This document shows positions 34,311-41,814 of a stretch of 41,814 nucleotides of DNA, piece by piece; position 1 is the first letter of the stretch; each line of letters starts with the position of its first letter. The DNA comes from Pseudoalteromonas sp. P1-9. Lineage in GTDB: Bacteria > Pseudomonadota > Gammaproteobacteria > Enterobacterales > Alteromonadaceae. A program made the translations under genes and the position numbers. The notes beneath the pieces are model-generated. The model had not been told where the DNA came from. It ran no database searches and saw only the letters and a list, made by a program, of their open reading frames with translations. The stretch lies in the NCBI RefSeq assembly GCF_001399975.1, contig NZ_LKBD01000038.1, positions 1 through 41,814 of the forward strand, written 5' to 3'.

Positions 34311-34916
34311 ATGAAAAAAACTATTCTATTCCTTACCTTGGCCGGATTATCTCAGTTTACTTATGCAGCCGAAGAAGCTGAGCAGCCTTCTCCAAGTCCA
34401 ATTAAGTTTGGCTTGTACGCAGGTCTTACCTATGGTGGTGATGAAGTAGGTAAGCTTTACTACGAAGATGATTCGACAGAACGTGTTAAAGCAGGTGGTT
34501 TGTACACTGTTGGTGCTTCATTATCGGCTAATGTTTGGCAGCAAGTCGATGTGCAAGTAAATCTTGGTTATCATGCCGATTCAGCAAGCGCTTCTAACGG
34601 CGATATGACATTCTCGCGTATTGTATTCGAAGCAATCCCTTATTATCGTTTAAATGAATCTGTGTCGCTTGGTTTGGGTCTTACGCTGCATTCGAATGTA
34701 GAGCTTGATAGTGACTTTACTGAAGATGCGACTTTCGAGTCTGCAACGGGTGTGGTGTTATCGGGTAAGTATGCGTTAGCAAATACAAACAGTGAATTCG
34801 AACTTCGCTTTGTATCGCAAGAGTACACGCTTGAAAAAGTAGGTAGCTTTAACGTAATACAAGATTACACAGTAGATGCTAAGCACATAGGTGTTTACTA
34901 CCACTATATGTTTTAG
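34311..34916 (+). CDS. Putative outer-membrane beta-barrel protein
   Basis: A 201-residue protein with a signal peptide (1-19, FTYA-A). In-frame ATGs at 34293 and 34308 are possible, but the promoter above starts RNA near 34284 and the GGA at 34303 suits 34311 best. Alternating strands such as SLSANVWQQVDVQVNLGYH, and a C-terminal HIGVYYHYMF ending in Phe, fit a barrel inserted by the BAM machinery. I do not recognise a specific family. It is a monocistronic unit between two terminators. Confidence 0.75.
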   Translation: MKKTILFLTLAGLSQFTYAAEEAEQPSPSPIKFGLYAGLTYGGDEVGKLYYEDDSTERVKAGGLYTVGASLSANVWQQVDVQVNLGYHADSASASNGDMTFSRIVFEAIPYYRLNESVSLGLGLTLHSNVELDSDFTEDATFESATGVVLSGKYALANTNSEFELRFVSQEYTLEKVGSFNVIQDYTVDAKHIGVYYHYMF

Positions 34917-34925
34917 TGATAAGCA

Positions 34926-34960
34926 TAAAAAAACGCCAAGCATTTGCTTGGCGTTTTTAT
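34926..34960. terminator. Bidirectional intrinsic terminator
   Basis: AACGCCAAGCA and TGCTTGGCGTT pair perfectly at about 34932-34953, with A and T runs at the two sides. It serves the barrel gene and the convergent LuxR-type gene. Confidence 0.92.
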
Positions 34961-34977
34961 GTAACCTTCAAAGAGTA

Positions 34978-35634
34978 TTATCGCAACTCATTAGGCATAT
35001 TATATTGTGCCCATGAAAGTAGCTCGATGCGGTTACGACAGTTGGTTTTTCTAAACGCACTGTATAAGTGTGTTTTTACTGTGTGCGGGCTGATATTTAG
35101 CTCGTCGGCGATTTCTTTATTCTTAGCGCCTTTACTCATTAAGCTAATGATTGCGCGCTCACGCTTAGTTAATTTCACTGGCTCTAATTCAGCGTCTGTG
35201 ATTTGATTAATTGCTTCTTTATTGAACTGTAATAAGCGGTTCAATGCGCTACACATTACATCACGACGGAACCATAATTGATTATCAAGCAGTAAGCGAA
35301 TGCCTTTCATTAATACATCAGCGTTATCTGTTTCATAGAATACGCCACGAATACCTGATAATAGGGCGCGATTAGCGAGTTCAGTATTGTCGCTGATGTT
35401 AAACAAAATAATGTCACAGTCAGTGTTCAGTTCAGAAATATGTGTTTGTAAACGTTGCCAAACATTATCACCGTTAGATTCGATAAATAATAAGCGCGTG
35501 TTGCTTGGTACATCTTTACCATCAAACCCGTGTAGAACGTTTAGACCTTGGGTGGTTAGTAATGGTTTTAAAACTTCCAATCCAGAATTATTAGTAGGAT
35601 TAGTGTTCAAAATGATAAACGCTGTGTTATTCAT
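34978..35634 (-). CDS. LuxR-type regulator of the CsgD/VpsT kind
   Basis: A 218-residue regulator. The first 130 residues form a receiver-like domain without an obvious phosphate-accepting Asp cluster. The C-terminal LuxR helix-turn-helix (about 153-215; LTKRERAIISLMSKGAKNKE, then SPHTVKTHLYSAFRKTNCRN) is intact. IRGVFYETDNADVLMKGI and VKTHLYSAFRK...LSWAQ resemble CsgD, the curli and biofilm regulator. Residues 121-124 read WFRR at the place where VpsT carries the cyclic di-GMP motif W[F/L/M][T/S]R, so the third position is different. A biofilm or matrix role is inferred only. Confidence 0.82.
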   Translation of the reverse strand: MNNTAFIILNTNPTNNSGLEVLKPLLTTQGLNVLHGFDGKDVPSNTRLLFIESNGDNVWQRLQTHISELNTDCDIILFNISDNTELANRALLSGIRGVFYETDNADVLMKGIRLLLDNQLWFRRDVMCSALNRLLQFNKEAINQITDAELEPVKLTKRERAIISLMSKGAKNKEIADELNISPHTVKTHLYSAFRKTNCRNRIELLSWAQYNMPNELR

Positions 35635-35643
35635 TGTTTAACT

Positions 35644-35683
35644 CAAAAAATAAAGCTTCTACTTAAATTAATAGCAGAAGCTT
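35644..35683 (-). terminator. Terminator of the HIT gene, before the LuxR gene
   Basis: AAGCTTCT (35653-35660) pairs with AGAAGCTT (35676-35683). On the minus strand a T-rich run follows (35651-35645). It ends only about 10 bases before the LuxR-type start codon, so it also lies in the leader of that gene if its promoter is upstream. Confidence 0.6.
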
Positions 35684-35736
35684 AACATAATATTTAGACT
35701 TTTGTATTGTTTTTTTAAACTAATTAATACTTTTAT

Positions 35737-36102
35737 CTAGGTCTTTGCGTTGTCTGTATACGGTGGCCAGCCTAGCATTTTGCCTGCTAGCATGTGCAGG
35801 TGAATATGAAAAACTGTTTGCCCTGCATTTTCGTTACAGTTCATAACCACACGGTAGCCTTCATCACTAAAGCCATGCTCTGTTGCTAGCTGTTTAGCAA
35901 CATAATACAGGTGGCCTACAAGCTCTCGATCGTCTAATCCTATGTCGTTAATTGTAGCGATAGGCTTTTTCGGAATAATAAGTACGTGGAAAGGTGCTTG
36001 TGGGTTTATGTCCTTAAATGCAAGACTTAGCTCATCTTCATAGACAATATCGGCTGGAATTTCGCGATTAATAATTTTGGTGAAAAGGGTTTCTTGACTC
36101 AT
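35737..36102 (-). CDS. HIT family nucleotide hydrolase (HinT-like)
   Basis: A 121-residue histidine-triad protein. The motif HIHLHML (99-105) within QTVFHIHLHMLAG gives the catalytic histidines, and IPADIVYEDELSLAFKDINP is the family start. HinT enzymes hydrolyse phosphoramidates such as AMP-lysine or adenylated intermediates in the cytoplasm. The gene is separated from the LuxR gene by a terminator. Confidence 0.93.
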   Translation of the reverse strand: MSQETLFTKIINREIPADIVYEDELSLAFKDINPQAPFHVLIIPKKPIATINDIGLDDRELVGHLYYVAKQLATEHGFSDEGYRVVMNCNENAGQTVFHIHLHMLAGKMLGWPPYTDNAKT

Positions 36103-36185
36103 ACCAACATCCTAGTAGTAATTCTGTTCGAATTATGCCAGTTTAGATTGATGGAATATATCTGCAAGGGTTTATTGAAACGAGT

Positions 36186-36821
36186 ATGAAAAATCTATTA
36201 GCACTCAGTTTGTTATTACCAAGTTTAGCGTATGCCGCAACGGTAAAATTTTCAGAAGAGTTAATCCCGCTTCAAGTCAATGAGAATAAAGTAGAGCATT
36301 CACTCTTTTCAAGTGTTGATGAAGTAACAGTGTCACAAGGCCAACATAAAATCAAAGTGAAGTACAAAGACCTTTACGAAATTGATTATGATGAGCATGA
36401 AGTTATTGAGTCAGAGCCGTTTTGGCTTGTGATCAATATTGAAAACAGCGAAGCAACTTATCAGCTTTCAATGCCACGAGCTGATGATATTGATGGTGCA
36501 AAGCAGTATATAAAAAGCCCGTTTGTAACCTTCAAAGAGCAGGGAACGAACAGTCAAGCATTGCGTTTAGAACCTGTAAAAGCGCAAGTAGTACTCTCTA
36601 AGGAACAGAAAAATAAGACACATTTGCCTGTTGCAACTGCAAGCGCGCCATCTAATAGCGCTGCGCCAAAGTCGTCATCTAAAATTCAAGTTGTTGCTGA
36701 AGAATCACCTAACGCACCAGTTAGTCAACAACCTAGTGCGCTAAGTATGCTTGAGTTTTGGTGGTCACAAGCCAGTGAGCAAGAAAAAGCAGCATTTTTA
36801 GCAAATAAAAAAGGCAGCTAA
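36186..36821 (+). CDS. DUF2057 family periplasmic protein
   Basis: A 211-residue protein with a signal peptide (1-18, AYA-A). Residues 19-120 match the DUF2057 (YccT-like) pattern: beta-rich, with VTVSQGQHKIKVKYKDLYE. A Ser/Ala/Pro-rich linker (about 145-185) leads to a short C-terminal amphipathic segment (ALSMLEFWWSQASEQEKAAFL). Function of the family is not established. The stop codon lies inside the loop of the terminator. Confidence 0.85.
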   Translation: MKNLLALSLLLPSLAYAATVKFSEELIPLQVNENKVEHSLFSSVDEVTVSQGQHKIKVKYKDLYEIDYDEHEVIESEPFWLVINIENSEATYQLSMPRADDIDGAKQYIKSPFVTFKEQGTNSQALRLEPVKAQVVLSKEQKNKTHLPVATASAPSNSAAPKSSSKIQVVAEESPNAPVSQQPSALSMLEFWWSQASEQEKAAFLANKKGS

Positions 36822-36838
36822 GCGCTGCCTTTTAAAAC
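36806..36838. terminator. Bidirectional terminator overlapping the DUF2057 stop codon
   Basis: GGCAGC (36813-36818) pairs with GCTGCC (36824-36829), flanked by A and T runs. The TAA at 36819-36821 is in the loop. It serves the convergent M1 peptidase gene as well. Confidence 0.85.
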
Positions 36839-36846
36839 CAAAAAAC

Positions 36847-38679
36847 TTATTTAAATAAGTTTTCTACAGTACCCTGAGCAAGCGGGTGATAACCAGGCTT
36901 TGCTTTTTGGTAAACCGCAAGTGCCCACTCTTTTTTGCCATTGGCAATAAGCGCTTTATATAGCGGGACAATTAACTTACGACGGCCAATACCAACAAGG
37001 TGTTCTTCCAGTGGACCATAGATTGGTTGATAGCCATTGCCAACGGCAAGCATATACCAAGCAAAGCTTAACTCGTCGTTAGTTGAATGTGTTAAATCAT
37101 AGGCTTTATCTAATTGGGTCATTTTATCAATTGATAAATCGCGCGGTAGATTATTGATAAAGTGAAGCCATTCATGCACGGTCCAGTTGTTTGTCGGCAA
37201 TGCGTGTACATCACCATTCTCTAGCCATACTTTTGCAGCAGCATCTACATTGATAAAGGCATTTGATGTTGGATTGGGTGCATCAGCAGGTAAACCTGGT
37301 TGGTGGATCCATTCTTTTGCTTTTTCAACCGATACAATACCAGGGTATTTGTTTAGTAGATTTTCAGCGAGATACTTCTCAAACTCAGCTGTGGTAAGCG
37401 ATTTAAAAGAATATTCGTTAAAGTATGAACGTACAAACTCATCAAAACGATCGCGGCCAAATTTTTCTTCTAGGTAAATCAAAAATAGCATACCTTTAAT
37501 GTAAGGTACTTTGCTAAACGCATCATCCGGATCGCGGCCATTTAACTTTAGGTTTAATCGCGTATCACCTTGGTCTAAGTTCGGCATTTGGCCTTTTAGC
37601 GCTGCGGTATCAAGTGCCTGTTCCATTACTGCGCGGTCACGACCAAACACTTCTTCCATAATGCGGTTTTCTACGTATGAAGTGAAACCTTCATTTAGCC
37701 ATAGATCTTCCCAAGTAGCGTTTGTAACAAGGTTGCCCGACCATGAGTGAGCAAGCTCATGCGCGATCAGATTTACAAGGCTCTTATCACCAGCAACAAC
37801 AGTTGGGGTAATAAATGAAAGGCGCGGATTTTCCATACCACCAAATGGAAAGCTAGGCGGCAACATTAATAAGTCGTAACGACCCCATGCATACTCACCG
37901 TAAATCTCATTGGTTTTTTCAATCATGGTTTGCGTATCATTAAACTCAGCAACCGATGCATCAAGAATTGTTGGCTCTGCAAAAATCGCAGTTTGGTGCG
38001 ACATTTCCTTATATTCTAAATTACCTGCGCCAATCGCAATTAAGTAAGGAGGAATAGCTTGTGGCATGGTGAACTGGTAATCACCGTCTTTAATAAATGC
38101 GTCGGTGTTATCAGCACTCATTACCGCACGCACATCTTTTGGTGTTTGAATACGGGCAGTATATGTCACACGCATAGCTGGAGTATCTTGTACCGGGATC
38201 CAGCTGCGTGCGTGAATCGCTTGCGATTGGCTATACATAAATGGTTGCGTTTTAGTTGCGGTTTGCTCAGGAGTTAACCATTGTAAGCCAGACGCTTGTG
38301 GCAAGCTGTTGTAGTAAACGCGTACTTTCTCGGCTTGATTAGCAAAGTTAATAGTCAGCTTTGAGCCTCTAACGCCATCATCCTTCGCCAGCTGCCAACT
38401 TGCTTGACGCCATTTGCCAGCGTTGTCTTTGTATAGCACTTTATCAATTTCTAAATCGCGTGTATCTAACACTAACTGGTTCGCATTCTTTCGTTGCCAA
38501 TCTAACGTATGTTCTGCAAAGCCTTGTAGTTGTTTATTATCAAAGTCGATTTCAAGGTCTAAATGAATGTGTGTAGAAAGAACATCGTTTAAATTACCAA
38601 ATGTATGCTCGTCATATGCGGCGTGAGAGGTGCCATATAATGTCATTGCTACTAAGCTAGCAATAGTGGTTAGCTTCAT
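36847..38679 (-). CDS. Secreted M1 aminopeptidase (LTA4-hydrolase-like)
   Basis: A 610-residue zinc aminopeptidase with a signal peptide (1-20, SHA-A). The exopeptidase motif GGMEN is at 280-284. The zinc site is H307-ELA-H311 with E330 eighteen residues further (WLNEG). The C-terminal alpha-helical domain resembles leukotriene A4 hydrolase, as in the cold-active Colwellia aminopeptidase. It likely releases N-terminal residues from peptides in the periplasm or outside the cell. AGGAAAAGCAC precedes the ATG on the minus strand. Compare the fusion at 11650, which lacks GxMEN. Confidence 0.94.
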   Translation of the reverse strand: MKLTTIASLVAMTLYGTSHAAYDEHTFGNLNDVLSTHIHLDLEIDFDNKQLQGFAEHTLDWQRKNANQLVLDTRDLEIDKVLYKDNAGKWRQASWQLAKDDGVRGSKLTINFANQAEKVRVYYNSLPQASGLQWLTPEQTATKTQPFMYSQSQAIHARSWIPVQDTPAMRVTYTARIQTPKDVRAVMSADNTDAFIKDGDYQFTMPQAIPPYLIAIGAGNLEYKEMSHQTAIFAEPTILDASVAEFNDTQTMIEKTNEIYGEYAWGRYDLLMLPPSFPFGGMENPRLSFITPTVVAGDKSLVNLIAHELAHSWSGNLVTNATWEDLWLNEGFTSYVENRIMEEVFGRDRAVMEQALDTAALKGQMPNLDQGDTRLNLKLNGRDPDDAFSKVPYIKGMLFLIYLEEKFGRDRFDEFVRSYFNEYSFKSLTTAEFEKYLAENLLNKYPGIVSVEKAKEWIHQPGLPADAPNPTSNAFINVDAAAKVWLENGDVHALPTNNWTVHEWLHFINNLPRDLSIDKMTQLDKAYDLTHSTNDELSFAWYMLAVGNGYQPIYGPLEEHLVGIGRRKLIVPLYKALIANGKKEWALAVYQKAKPGYHPLAQGTVENLFK

Positions 38680-38798
38680 GTGCTTTTCCTAAAACGGGTT
38701 GTATACAATTGGCGTCAATAATACGCATTTCTATACGTCGAGTAAAAGAATGCGTTAATATGTGCGTACTTTCATTGTTATTACCTTGAGAATTACTT

Positions 38799-39809
38799 TT
38801 GATTTCATTATCTCAACTCCATACTTTCGCTTTATCGGCATATGCAAAGCGCTTAATACGCATTGAAGATGCCACTGAGCTACAAACAATAGACTGGCAA
38901 GCGCCATTTATTGTGCTCGGTGAGGGGAGTAATACGGTATTTGTCGATGATTACCAAGGGGCGATAATTCAAATTGCAAATAAAGGAATAGAGATTTCAG
39001 AAAGCACTGACGCGTATATCTTAAACGTTGCCGCTGGTGAAAATTGGCATCAATTAGTCACATCGTGCACAGAGCAAGGGATCTATGGTTTTGAAAATTT
39101 GGCGCTAATTCCGGGCACAGTTGGTGCTGCGCCAGTACAAAATATTGGTGCGTATGGTGTAGAAGTAAAAGATTTAATCACAAGTGTATCTGGCTACAAT
39201 ATTGAGCTGGGTGAATATCAAACATTAACCGCCGCACAGTGCCAATTTGCATATCGAGATTCAATTTTCAAGCATGCCTTGCTAGGCAAGTTTGTGATTA
39301 CATCGGTTGAGTTTACACTGACAAAAGCGTGGCAACCTCAATTAGCTTATGGACCATTGCAAGACCTGAATGCGCCAAGTGCGCTACAAGTAATGCAAGC
39401 TGTTATTGCAATTCGTTCAAGCAAACTACCTGATCCTGCAGTTGAGGCAAACAGTGGTAGCTTTTTTAAAAATCCTATTGTGCCAAATACGTTAATCGAC
39501 AGCTTACATAAGCAGTATGAAAATATGCCTACTTACCCCGTTTGCGCAAATACGACAAAATTAGCCGCCGGTTGGTTAATCGAAAAAGCAGGGCTAAAAG
39601 GGTTTAAGATGGGCGGTGTGCAGGTGAGTAATAAACAGGCTTTAGTGTTGATTAACACTGGCACTGCAACAAGTGATGACCTGTTGGCAATGGTAGCGCA
39701 TATTCAAAGTAAGGTGTTCTCACAATTCGGTGTTGTACTTGAACATGAAGTTCGCCTTGTTGCTAAAACTGGTGAAACCAAAGTTGAGGTTGAAGCATGT
39801 CGCAAATAA
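38799..39809 (+). CDS. murB: UDP-N-acetylenolpyruvoylglucosamine reductase
   Basis: A 336-residue FAD/NADPH enzyme making UDP-MurNAc in peptidoglycan synthesis. The start is a TTG (38799) with GAG eight bases upstream; no ATG fits the family start (HTFAL here, NTFGI in E. coli). VLGEGSNTVFVDDYQG binds FAD. YRDS supplies the Arg, NSGSFFKNP the proton-donating Ser and LEHEVRLV the final Glu. Its 3' end overlaps birA by 13 bases. Confidence 0.95.
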   Translation: MISLSQLHTFALSAYAKRLIRIEDATELQTIDWQAPFIVLGEGSNTVFVDDYQGAIIQIANKGIEISESTDAYILNVAAGENWHQLVTSCTEQGIYGFENLALIPGTVGAAPVQNIGAYGVEVKDLITSVSGYNIELGEYQTLTAAQCQFAYRDSIFKHALLGKFVITSVEFTLTKAWQPQLAYGPLQDLNAPSALQVMQAVIAIRSSKLPDPAVEANSGSFFKNPIVPNTLIDSLHKQYENMPTYPVCANTTKLAAGWLIEKAGLKGFKMGGVQVSNKQALVLINTGTATSDDLLAMVAHIQSKVFSQFGVVLEHEVRLVAKTGETKVEVEACRK

Positions 39810-40786
39810 AAGGCACTAAACTTGCCGTATTGCAAGCGCTGCAAGGCGGCGAGTTTATCTCTGGTCAACATCTTGGTGAGCAACTAGGCATAAGTCGTGC
39901 GGCGGTAGCAAAGCATATTAAGTCACTATGTGAGCTCGGCCTAGATATCTATAAAGTAAATAACAAAGGGTATTGTCTTAAACAAGATATCGGTTTGATT
40001 GCGAGATCAGTAGTTGAAAACGAATACCAAAAATTATCAGGGCAGATTGGTAACTTCGAAACGTTTGCAAGTATCGACTCTACGAATACTGAGTTAATGC
40101 AACGTATTGCAAGTAAGCAAGCGGTTACATCCGGAACTGTTGTTGTAGCTGAAATGCAAAACGCGGGGCGTGGAAGGCGTGGCCGAGTTTGGCAATCACC
40201 CTTTGGCGCTAACCTTTATTACAGCTACTACTGGTTACTTGATGATGGTTTACAAGCTGCTATGGGTGTCAGTGTTGCGGTTGGTTTAGCTGTATTTGAT
40301 TGCTTACATAAGCTCTATGGCTTGCAAGTTAGTTTAAAATGGCCAAATGATATTTTAGTGAATAACCAAAAGTTAGCAGGGGTATTGGTTGAGTTAGATG
40401 GTCAACCAGAAGGGCCATGTCATTTAGTTATTGGTATTGGATTAAATATCGCGATGCCAGAAAACGCCAGTGAACATATTGATCAAGCTTGGATTGACCT
40501 GAAACGACTTGGCTTGCAAGTGGATAAAAATGTGTTAATTGCTCAGCTTACTTATTGTTTAGAGCAACGGTTAGCCCAGTATCAAGTATCAGGGTTAAGT
40601 GATATGTATCAAGAGTGGAATAATGTTAATGCTTTTGCAGAACGGCTGGTCACGTTAAACACGGGTCAAAAAACTTGGCAAGGAATATGTGTAGGTATTG
40701 ATAAGCAGGGTGGCTTAATTTTACGTCAAGACGGCAATGAAAAAACGTATTATGGCGGTGAAATTTCTGTGCGTAAGGTTATGTAA
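39797..40786 (+). CDS. birA: Biotin-protein ligase and biotin operon repressor
   Basis: A 329-residue bifunctional BirA. The N-terminal winged helix (SGQHLGEQLGISRAAVAKHI, about 22-41) binds the bio operator. The ligase domain has GRGRRGRVW (124-132) and KWPNDILV...KLAGVLVE, and makes biotinyl-AMP and attaches biotin to acetyl-CoA carboxylase. The C-terminal SH3-like part is present. It overlaps murB and is followed 2 bases later by coaX, giving one operon. Confidence 0.97.
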   Translation: MSQIKGTKLAVLQALQGGEFISGQHLGEQLGISRAAVAKHIKSLCELGLDIYKVNNKGYCLKQDIGLIARSVVENEYQKLSGQIGNFETFASIDSTNTELMQRIASKQAVTSGTVVVAEMQNAGRGRRGRVWQSPFGANLYYSYYWLLDDGLQAAMGVSVAVGLAVFDCLHKLYGLQVSLKWPNDILVNNQKLAGVLVELDGQPEGPCHLVIGIGLNIAMPENASEHIDQAWIDLKRLGLQVDKNVLIAQLTYCLEQRLAQYQVSGLSDMYQEWNNVNAFAERLVTLNTGQKTWQGICVGIDKQGGLILRQDGNEKTYYGGEISVRKVM

Positions 40787-40788
40787 CA

Positions 40789-41469
40789 ATGAAGCTGTTA
40801 GTTGATGTAGGTAATACCGCACTAAAATTAGCGCTGTACAAAAATGATGAAATTACGTTTATCGGCCAGCAAGAGTTTAATTGGCAGGACATTAACCAAG
40901 TGCTTATCGCCAGTGTTCGCAGTAATCAGCAACTTGATAATCTAATTAGCAACGCGAATGAGCGCGGGGTTGAAGTGATTACCGCAAAAGTGTCAGCCCA
41001 GCAGAACGGAATTAGTTGTGCTTATCAACAGTTTCACAATCTCGGCATTGATCGCTGGCTTGTGGTGCTTGCGGCAGCCCACCTCTATGCGGGCCAATCA
41101 GCAATTATCGTAGATGCTGGTACAGCAACGACGGTTGATATATTAATTGACGGTAAAACACATCAAGGCGGCTGGATTATTCCAGGGATAGATTTGATGA
41201 TGGAGTCAATCACATCGCGCGCGGAAAAGGTATTTGCCAGCGAACAGGTGTCGTTTGAAAACACCGTCGGTATTAATACTCCAGAAGCACTCAGTTATGG
41301 TTGTTTAGCAGCCAGTTTGGGTTTGGTTGCACAAGCAAGGCGCTTATTTGGTGATAACATTCGCGTATTGTGTACTGGTGGTTATGGCAAGCTACTGTCA
41401 GAACATCTTGAAAATGGCGAATTCATTGAAGATTTGGTGTTGCGCGGGTTAGTTGCATATGCGAAATAG
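40789..41469 (+). CDS. coaX: Type III pantothenate kinase
   Basis: A 226-residue kinase of the ASKHA fold that starts coenzyme A synthesis. The phosphate loop DVGNTALKLAL (6-16), GIDRW (86-90) and DAGTATTVD (109-117) are all present, and TGGYGKLL closes the ATP site. It is the feedback-insensitive type, unlike CoaA. It sits where E. coli keeps coaA in the birA-coaA-thrU order. Confidence 0.95.
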   Translation: MKLLVDVGNTALKLALYKNDEITFIGQQEFNWQDINQVLIASVRSNQQLDNLISNANERGVEVITAKVSAQQNGISCAYQQFHNLGIDRWLVVLAAAHLYAGQSAIIVDAGTATTVDILIDGKTHQGGWIIPGIDLMMESITSRAEKVFASEQVSFENTVGINTPEALSYGCLAASLGLVAQARRLFGDNIRVLCTGGYGKLLSEHLENGEFIEDLVLRGLVAYAK

Positions 41470-41552
41470 CAGGATAACCGCATAAAACTGCAGCGATTTG
41501 ACTAAATCTTCAACGTTTGAGCAATATCTTTAACTTTTTTTAAAATAAATGG

Positions 41553-41581
41553 TTGCATATCGTAAAACCTTGCCTTAGAAT
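41553..41581 (+). promoter_or_regulatory. Promoter of the tRNA operon
   Basis: TTGCAT at 41553-41558, a 17-base spacer and TAGAAT at 41576-41581, followed by the GC-rich CTCGCCCCG, the discriminator expected for a stringently controlled stable RNA promoter. Confidence 0.8.
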
Positions 41582-41608
41582 CTCGCCCCGTACTTAAGCA
41601 GTATACGT

Positions 41609-41684
<76 letters not shown>

Positions 41685-41688
41685 TTTT

Positions 41689-41707
41689 ACTTTCACTATA
41701 TGAAAGT
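41689..41707 (+). other. Hairpin between the two tRNAs
   Basis: ACTTTCA pairs with TGAAAGT around CTATA. It lies in the spacer of the tRNA precursor and may guide processing. No T tract follows, so it is not a terminator. Confidence 0.4.
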
Positions 41708-41727
41708 CTAGCTTTAAAAGAATTTGT

Positions 41728-41812
41728 GGAGGGGTTCCCGAGCGGCCAAAGGGATCAGACTGTAAATCTGACGGCATTGCCTTCGATGGTTCGAATCCGT
41801 CCCCCTCCACCA
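41728..41812 (+). tRNA. tRNA-Tyr (anticodon GUA)
   Basis: An 85-base class II tRNA: acceptor GGAGGGG with CCCCTCC, loop CTGTAAA giving anticodon GTA, a long variable arm as in bacterial tRNA-Tyr, TTCGAAT T loop and an encoded CCA. It lies 43 bases after tRNA-Thr. Confidence 0.96.
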
Positions 41813-41814
41813 CT

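Overview
The window looks like a chromosomal segment of a marine gammaproteobacterium of the Alteromonadales, most likely Pseudoalteromonadaceae. This is inferred from moderate-to-low GC, from ribosomal proteins of Escherichia-like length and order, from a TorF-type porin, DUF2057 and DUF1653 proteins and large peptidase genes typical of that group, and from the murB-birA-(pantothenate kinase)-tRNA-Thr-tRNA-Tyr order shared with enteric bacteria. I could not run a database search, so the genus is not certain.

Layout. 1-5329: the 3' end of a membrane protein gene, then an S45 penicillin-acylase-family gene. A BlaI-type repressor and an M56 peptidase-TonB sensor form an opposing pair, and a periplasmic metallo-beta-lactamase-fold hydrolase diverges from them; two perfect or near-perfect BlaI-type operators lie between. 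5470-8064: an SPFH/prohibitin protein with a small zinc-ribbon protein, an iodotyrosine-deiodinase-like nitroreductase coupled to a DUF1653 protein, and a small lipoprotein. 8234-10454: ahpC-ahpF peroxide detoxification, ending in a tandemly duplicated terminator. 10765-15234: an ABC ATPase and a giant permease-M1 peptidase fusion. 15358-18160: an esterase-fold TPR protein without its nucleophile, a fumarylacetoacetase-family enzyme and an aldo-keto reductase. 18192-18458: a MITE-like element with nested inverted repeats. 18555-25240: a TorF porin, an unknown protein, a double GNAT acetyltransferase, a MocR-type regulator that has lost its catalytic lysine, and an AsmA protein.

25627-34091 is the spc operon (rplN to rpmJ) followed by the alpha operon (rpsM to rplQ). 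Here it starts at rplN behind its own promoter with a GC-rich discriminator. The S10 operon that normally precedes it is absent, so the cluster has been split exactly at the S10/spc boundary. The alpha operon keeps the S4-controlled leader and the GTG start of rpsM.

34311-38679: an outer-membrane barrel, a CsgD/VpsT-like LuxR regulator, a HIT hydrolase, a DUF2057 protein and a secreted LTA4-hydrolase-like M1 aminopeptidase. 38799-41814: murB, birA and coaX, then a tRNA operon (Thr-UGU, Tyr-GUA) with a strong promoter; by synteny glyT, thrT and tufB would be expected just beyond the edge.

Most of the window is ordinary housekeeping. The features most worth a second look are the degenerate enzymes (MocR without lysine, esterase without serine, M1 domain without GxMEN), the beta-lactam-flavoured cluster, the split ribosomal cluster, the structured mobile element and the duplicated terminator.
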